In this document: positions 58,310 through 64,000 of the stretch, piece by piece | Layout: the number at the start of each line of letters is the position of its first letter | How positions within the stretch are numbered: position 1 is the first letter of the stretch | Assembly (NCBI GenBank): GCA_016946835.1 | Contig: JACVTC010000101.1 | Coordinates: 253,501-317,500, forward strand | Length of the DNA: 64,000 bases | Reading direction: 5' to 3' | Source of the DNA: Neocallimastix lanati (nom. inval.) | Lineage: Eukaryota; Neocallimastigomycota; Neocallimastigomycetes; Neocallimastigales; Neocallimastigaceae | Position numbers and translations under genes: made by a program | The notes under the pieces: model-generated | The model's input: the letters and a program-made list of their open reading frames with translations, nothing else | The model's database searches: none | What the model was told of the DNA's origin: nothing

Positions 58310-58505
58310 AAAATATAAACTAGTAAAAGGGAAATAATATATAGTACATGGAATAAATAATTATTAAAAAATAAAAAATATAAACTAGTAAAAGGGAAAT
58401 AATATATAGTACATGGAATAAATAATTATTAAAAAATAAAAAATATAAACTAGTAAAAGGGAAATATTATATAGTACATGGAATACATAATTAATAAATA
58501 ATAAT
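58310..58505 (+). repeat. Three tandem copies of a 65-bp unit
   Basis: ACTAGTAAAAGGGAAATAAT followed by ATATAGTACATGGAATAAAT repeats with exact 65-base spacing (TAGTAAAAGG at 58321, 58386 and 58451). The third copy is slightly diverged. The array directly follows the 361-base satellite. Confidence 0.9.
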
Positions 58506-58983
58506 TATATTTTATAATATAAAATAATATATATTTTTTTTAATAATTATAAATTATTAATATTTAAATAAATTTAAAAATTGAGATTATTATATATAAT
58601 TATTTATTTATAAAAGATATTTTAATATTTTTATATCTAATTTATTTTTTTTTTTTTTTTTTTTATTTCTTTTATTTTATAATTGATATATCTTTTTATT
58701 AATTTATTATAGTATTTTTTAAAAGTTTAATTATAAATATAAATATAAATATATAAATATAAATAAATTTATTAATATTTATATTTATATATTTATATTT
58801 ATATTTATAATTAAATGAATATTTATATTTATATTTATATTTATAATTAAAAGAATATTTATATTAATATTTATATGTATAATTAAATGAAAATTTATAT
58901 TTATATTTATATTTATAATTAAATATATATATTTATATTTATAAGTATAATTAAATGAATATTTATATTTATATTTATATTTA

Positions 58984-59015
<32 letters not shown>

Positions 59016-59540
59016 GTATGAAAATAAAAAGATGAAAAAGGATATTTTATATTAATAAATATGATATCCCAATATTTTTAAATTTTTTTTAATTAAAGAT
59101 ATTTAGTTAATGAAATTTAATTATTATTTAAAGTTTGAAATGAAAATAATTAATGAAATTTCTTTTTAATTGCATTTCCTAAATAAAAATAATTAATTTT
59201 AATTTATTTAAATACTATAAATTAAAATTATATTAAATTTTATTTCATCAATTTTTTAAGTATCTTGGAATTTTTTTTTTTTTATTTATTTTTAACTAAT
59301 ATAATATATTCTTTTATTTATATAATTATTACTATAAATAATTAATCATATCAAAATTTTATTTATGATGAAATAACTGAATCTCTTAATTTCTTAACCA
59401 AATTTCTTACCAAATCTCTAATAAATATATATTTAGCATACATTAATAACTGTTTAATATTTTTAATTATTATAATCATTACAATTATTAATTGTTATAT
59501 ATATATATAAATATAAATATATATTTTTAAATTACTTTAA
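58506..59540. other. A/T-rich spacer with ATTTAT satellite
   Basis: At 58730-58990 an imperfect unit of about 40 bases (TATAATTAAATGAATATTTA plus ATATTTATATTT filler) repeats about five times. No gene was seen. Confidence 0.7.
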
Positions 59541-59542
59541 TA

Positions 59543-59692
59543 ACATCATTTTTATCAAAATCTCTGTTTTATTTATATTAAAAATGTATTTTATATATAA
59601 ATAAAGTTTTTTTTTTCATATAATGTATATATTTATATATTAAATACATTTTAAATATAAAAAAATACAGAGATTTTGATAAAAATAATGAC
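59543..59692. repeat. Long hairpin / MITE-like inverted repeat
   Basis: The arm at 59543-59600 (CATCATTTTTATCAAAATCTC, then TGTTTTATTTATATTAAAAA) is answered in reverse by 59627-59692 (ATTTTAAATATAAAAAAATA, then CAGAGATTTTGATAAAAATA). The ~26-base loop is mostly A/T. It lies immediately upstream of the broken acidic-repeat gene. Confidence 0.75.
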
Positions 59693-59723
59693 AATAAAAA
59701 CCGAGCATTAACAAATCTTAGTC

Positions 59724-60133
59724 TTGTATATATGTTAATGATGATAGAAATGATTATGGTTTTTGTAAAACAAAAGATAAAACTTGTAATACAGGTTTCC
59801 CTACTTTTATGTTATATGAAGATATTGAAACTACTACTTCATCCAATTTTTCTAATAAAACAAACAATATACAAATAGAAACAGTTAGTAATAATGAAAC
59901 AAATGATGAACTATCATTTACAAAAAATATTAATAGTATTAATAAATATTTTTCTAAAGAAGAAAATAATGACGGTAATATCAACGAAGATGTTTTAGAA
60001 GTTTATAATGATAACAGTAATATCAATGATGATTGTAGAAATTTATGATGATGAAAATGATAGTAATGAAAATATTATAGAAGTTAATGTTGATGATAAT
60101 TCTATTGATATAATTATTACCAAATCGTTATAA
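59724..60133 (+). pseudogene. Broken gene: possible CBM18-like start plus acidic Asp/Asn repeat tail
   Basis: After an acceptor-like CAAATCTTAG the plus strand reads SCIYVNDDRNDYGFCKTKDK then TCNTGFPTFMLYEDIETTT. The YGFCxTxDxTCxTG spacing resembles the C-terminal half of a chitin-binding CBM18 module. A Ser/Asn-rich linker follows. The tail then consists of acidic repeats of about 18 residues (NINEDVLEVYNDNSNINDD, then IVEIYDDENDSNENIIEVNV). A one-base frameshift near 60030-60045 is needed to go from the first repeat to the second, after which the frame ends with ITKSL and a stop at 60133. No start codon for the Cys-containing part is seen, so 5' exons are missing or lost. It is either a pseudogene or an intact gene with a sequencing indel. 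Confidence 0.45.
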
Positions 60134-60291
60134 ATTTTTTTTTGATTTAATTAAATACTACATGTTAAATTTAAAATATTTTAATTTCTTTAGTAATAAT
60201 TTCATTACTAAATCTTTATAAATTTTTTTTTTGATTTAATTAAATACTCCTGTTAAATTTTAAATTTTTTATTTTCTTTAGCATTATATTT
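60119..60291 (+). repeat. ~87-bp tandem duplication of a gene 3' end
   Basis: ACCAAATCGTTATAAATTTT at 60119 and ACTAAATCTTTATAAATTTT at 60206 start two units. Both then contain TTTGATTTAATTAAATACT, GTTAAATTT and TTTCTTTAG. The first unit includes the last codons and stop of the acidic-repeat gene. Confidence 0.8.
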
Positions 60292-60330
60292 CTTTTTAAT
60301 TTGATTATTATTGAATTTTATTATGTTTGA

Positions 60331-60413
60331 TATTATTATTATTTTTTTAATCAATAATTTTTAAACTTTCCTGATATATTATAAAATTATTGATTAAAAA
60401 ATAATAATAATAA
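60331..60413. repeat. Perfect-looking hairpin (about 32-base arms)
   Basis: TATTATTATTATTTTTTTAA then TCAATAATTTTTA at 60331-60363 is mirrored by TAAAATTATTGA then TTAAAAAATAATAATAATA at 60381-60411, with a loop AACTTTCCTGATATAT. It could form a strong stem. Confidence 0.75.
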
Positions 60414-61869
60414 TTAACCATTAAATAAGATATTAATATTTTTTTATTATTAATAATATTTGAATATAAGTTCAATCGCAAAAAAAAATAACTTTTCATA
60501 ACTTTTTTATTAGAAATAAATAATTAATTTTCTTTATTAAGTATATATAAACTTTTTGGTAACTGTTAATCTATTAAAGTTTTTTATTTCAAACTTTTAA
60601 ATAAAGATTTTAATCATCACTATTAAAATTATTAAATAATGGTTTTTGTCATCATAAAAAATTAAGATATATTAATTTTTATTAACTATAATTTATTAAA
60701 AAATGTAAATAAACTAATAAATACTTCGATATAATTCTAATAATATTTATTTTAAAATATATAAATAAATGAATTTTAATAGCTTTTATAATTAATAATA
60801 ATTATTGAATATAATGTTATATTTTAGATTATTTCATCAATTGACTTATATTAAAGAAATAAAAAATAAATAATAATTATAAATTTTAATAAATATTAAT
60901 AAATAATAATAATAATAAATTTTAATAAATTTTAATAAATATTAATAATAATATTAATATTAATATTAATAATTTAATACTATATAAAGTTTTAAAATTA
61001 ATTCTAATTTGGTTTTAGTTTCAAAAGATTAACTTATTTTTTAGAAAAAAAATTTTTTTTTTTCATAATAATTATTTAAAAATTTTTTTATTTTTTAGAA
61101 AAAAATTTTTTTTTTGTTATAATAAAAAAATAATATATATATATCTCCCATAATAATAAAATTAAGTGGCATACTTAATTCCTTATGGTAATTAAATAAA
61201 ATATGAATAGATAATTAATTAATCATTATTATAATGAAATTTAATATAAAAGTTAAAATTATCATTAAATTTTATTATTATTATTATTATAATTATTATA
61301 ATTATTATTATAATTAATAATCAATAATTATTACCATTAATTTATTTTAACTTTTTTTTTTTATTTATTTTAATTTTTTTCCAATAATATTCATAAAATT
61401 AATATAATTTAAATAATATAAATTTTTTAAATTATCAAAGAGATATATATTATAAATTACAGTAGTAATAACATAAAGTAAATAGGCTATATATATTTAT
61501 TTTATTCTAAAGTTAATTTTTATATAATTTTTATATATTAACTATAATATTATTATATTAATATTTATTATTAATCATAAAAAAAAAAAAAATAAAATAA
61601 AATAAAAAAAAATAAAAAATAAAATAAAATAATAATACAACATATAATTATTATATTTGTTAAATCTTTTAATTTCATATTTTATTATATAATTTTTATT
61701 TTATTAGTTATTCGTACTTTTTTTTTTTTTAAAAAAAAATAATATATAATATTTAGATCTATTAAATATTAACAATAAAAAATATTAAAAAAAAAAAAAA
61801 AAAAGACAAAAATAAAAAATAAAAATAATAATTCAATAATACAATAACAATATATAAAATATATCATAT
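60414..61869. other. A/T-rich spacer upstream of the RhoGEF gene
   Basis: Content is AAT/ATTA microsatellites (60880-60980, 61270-61330) and A/T homopolymers. The last 100 bases before 61870 are A-rich, typical of gene leaders here. No gene was seen. Confidence 0.65.
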
Positions 61870-62864
61870 ATGTCAGATTCAAGAGTGGGTTCAATAAGTA
61901 ATGGAGTGTCGAAATCAACGGATAAAATATCAAAACCATCAAAACAACTAAATGATGTAGATAGTGAAATAAGTCATAGCAATGAACCTCTAGTAGAAAG
62001 AAACTGTGTTCCCTTAACCGATAGATTTATGTCAAGTTTTTCAATTTTATCTCATGGATGTAATGAAAAAATTAATGATAGTGATGATACAACAGACTAT
62101 AAGTCATTATGGATAGAGTTCATTGGTGGTCAATCTGAAGTAGATTCAATGAATCTTTCAGAGGAAGATATTCAAAGACAAGTTACAATATATAAAATGA
62201 TAGAAACAGAAAAAAATTATGTATCAGATATATTAATAATCATACAGGTTAATATAATAGTTTATAATAGAAAAAAAAATTTTTTTTCCAACAAGAAATA
62301 TTCATAGTATAATATATAATATTTAATATTTAATAATAAAAAAAAAATATTGTATTCCAAAATAATTAAATAATCAAAAAAAAAAAAAAAATTAAATAAA
62401 AAAAAATAATAATAATAATAAATAAAAAATTAAAAATATTTGTAAATATTTTTATATATTATTTATAAATTATAAATCATATATATATTATATATAGTAT
62501 TACATAAATCCAATGAGAGAAAACAACCTTTTAAATAAAAAAGATTTAAGTGCATTATTTTCAAATTTAGAACAAATTTATGGACTTAATAAAGTAATAA
62601 AGATAATAATAAATGTTATTATAATAAAATATTATATATATTCATATATAATAGTATTGAAATTAATCTAGTAAATATATACAAAGGAATTATTAGGTCT
62701 ATTTGAAGAGCGACAAAAAAGTTCTAAATGTATAGAAGAAATTAGTGATATTTTGCTGTCTATGGTATTAAAATACACAAATAATATATGTATATAAATA
62801 TATAATTAGAGTAATATAAAAAATTTTATGAATAAATTGTATTTATTTATATAATTAACAAATT

Positions 62865-62900
<36 letters not shown>

Positions 62901-64000
62901 AGTGTGAATATTTAAAAATGTATATTTTATATTGTAGTAATTATACTTTTGCTATTACAAAACTTGAAGAATTGAAAAATTCAAAAAGTATTGCAAAGTT
63001 TTTAAATGTAATAATTAAATAATTAATGAATATATTTATATAATATCATTTTATCAATCTATGATTAATAGAATAAATAATGAAACTCTTATATATATAC
63101 ATATATTTATATATATTTAATATATTTTCAGACTCAATCAACTAAAGAAGAAACAAAATCACTTAGTTTAGAATGTCTTTTGTAAATAACTTTATAAAAA
63201 AAATAACTAAAATTAAAAAAAAAAAAAAATTACCTAATTAATACATATATATATATCAAATTAAATTTCAATAATATATATGTATATTAGAATTAAACCT
63301 GTTCAAAGAATTACAATGTATCCTGAATATATAAAGGTAATTAATAAATATAAATAAAACTAAAAATATATATATATATATATATTATTAAAAAAAAAAA
63401 AGAAAAAAAATTTTTAAAATCATTATTCCAAATATTATTATTATTGTTGTTGTTATCTATTATTATCTATTATTATCTATTATTATAAATAAAACATCAA
63501 CTCTAAGAATATTATAAAATATACCGATAAATCCCATAAAGAATATAATAACCTTATTGAACTAAGCACGAAATTAGATATGGTAGTCAAAATTGTTAGA
63601 GATAATTCATTAGCAGCAGAATCATTTTATAAGCTTGTGGTATTTCAAAGTAGATTTAGTCCAGTAAATAGCAACTTTTAATTATATTATTAAAAAAAAA
63701 AAATTATTAATTGTATTATTAAAATATTATTAAAAAAAAAAAAAAAAAACTATATTTTATTAATAATATAATTATTTATTAATATTATTATTATTTTCTT
63801 TTATATATATATATATATATATATAAATACCACTTAAAATATAAATTTTAAATAATTAAAAAAAAAAAAAAAAAATTGATATAATCTATATATCACTGAA
63901 TATAAACATATATATGTATTTTATTATTATTATTATAATTATTATTATTTTTAAAATCGAATAATTCATATTAGAAAATCAATATTTTATCACCTTTAAG
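61870..64000 (+). CDS. RhoGEF (DH domain) protein, 5' part; at least eight exons, runs off the window
   Basis: Exons are inferred by frame and splice sites: 61870-62247, 62498-62593, 62687-62764, 62903-63007, 63132-63181, 63291-63336, 63508-63663 and 63975-64000 (continuing). All junctions use GT..AG, and frame is kept through the chain. Residues 1-104 are hydrophilic and Ser-rich. The Dbl-homology domain starts near 105 (TIYKMIETEKNYVSDILII), then YYINPMRENNLLNKKDL, SNLEQIYGLNKELL and CEYLKMYILYCSNYTFAI. The hallmark KPVQRITMYPEYIK is at about 238-251, and NIIKYTDKSHKEYNNLIEL follows. The last piece (KINILSPLR) fits the DH-PH junction, so a PH domain probably lies beyond the edge. Such proteins load GTP on Rho/Cdc42 GTPases and control the cytoskeleton and polar growth. 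The exact GTPase is not predictable. Exon 4 was placed at 62903 because the nearer TAG at 62937 would bring in a stop. Confidence 0.85.

Overview
The window looks like nuclear DNA of an anaerobic gut fungus (Neocallimastigomycota). This is an inference. The non-coding DNA is almost pure A/T, full of homopolymer runs and ATT/AAT/AAAT microsatellites. The few genes are islands of more balanced composition. Some are intronless (GH3, methyltransferase, chitin-binding/DM9), while others have short A/T-rich introns (membrane protein, RhoGEF). Relics of a LINE, a Ty1/copia element and a Mutator-like transposase fit a fungal genome loaded with decayed mobile elements. No bacterial operons, tRNA, rRNA or CRISPR were seen.

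Layout. 1-11147 is A/T desert with one anomalous more complex island (4441-4965) and copies of a small dispersed hairpin repeat family. 11148-13013 is a two-exon multipass membrane protein. 13965-16870 holds broken LINE pieces. 18631-19296 (-) is a chitin-binding/DM9 protein with a degenerate repeat array in its upstream region. 19297-24404 is repeat-rich spacer with a 40/50-bp minisatellite and a relic of a Cys-rich gene. 24405-25196 (-) is a SAM-dependent methyltransferase. 26090-26890 is a dead MULE-like transposase.

The core of the window (29641-58500) is a cluster of five almost identical, intronless, secreted family 3 beta-glucosidase genes arranged + - - + +. Copies 3 and 4 are divergent and share inverted 5' flanks. 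Copies 4 and 5 are tandem and share 3' flanks. Copies 2 and 3 share a C-terminal version that differs from copies 4 and 5. Flanks have mostly diverged while coding bodies remain near-identical, which points to gene conversion or very recent homogenisation. All five keep a recognisable core promoter block about 210-285 bases before the ATG: a TATA box, a pyrimidine-rich tract and an ATTAATTAATATTAAT-like segment. A 110-bp C-terminal relic between copies 4 and 5, next to a dead copia element, shows that at least one more copy existed.

58506-64000 holds satellite DNA, a hairpin element, a frameshifted gene with a possible CBM18-like start and an acidic repeat tail, and the 5' part of a multi-exon RhoGEF gene that runs off the right edge.

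The five beta-glucosidases would act at the end of cellulose breakdown, turning cellobiose and short cello-oligosaccharides into glucose outside the cell or at its surface. Amplifying such a gene would raise dosage of that step. The other genes have no visible functional link to the cluster.
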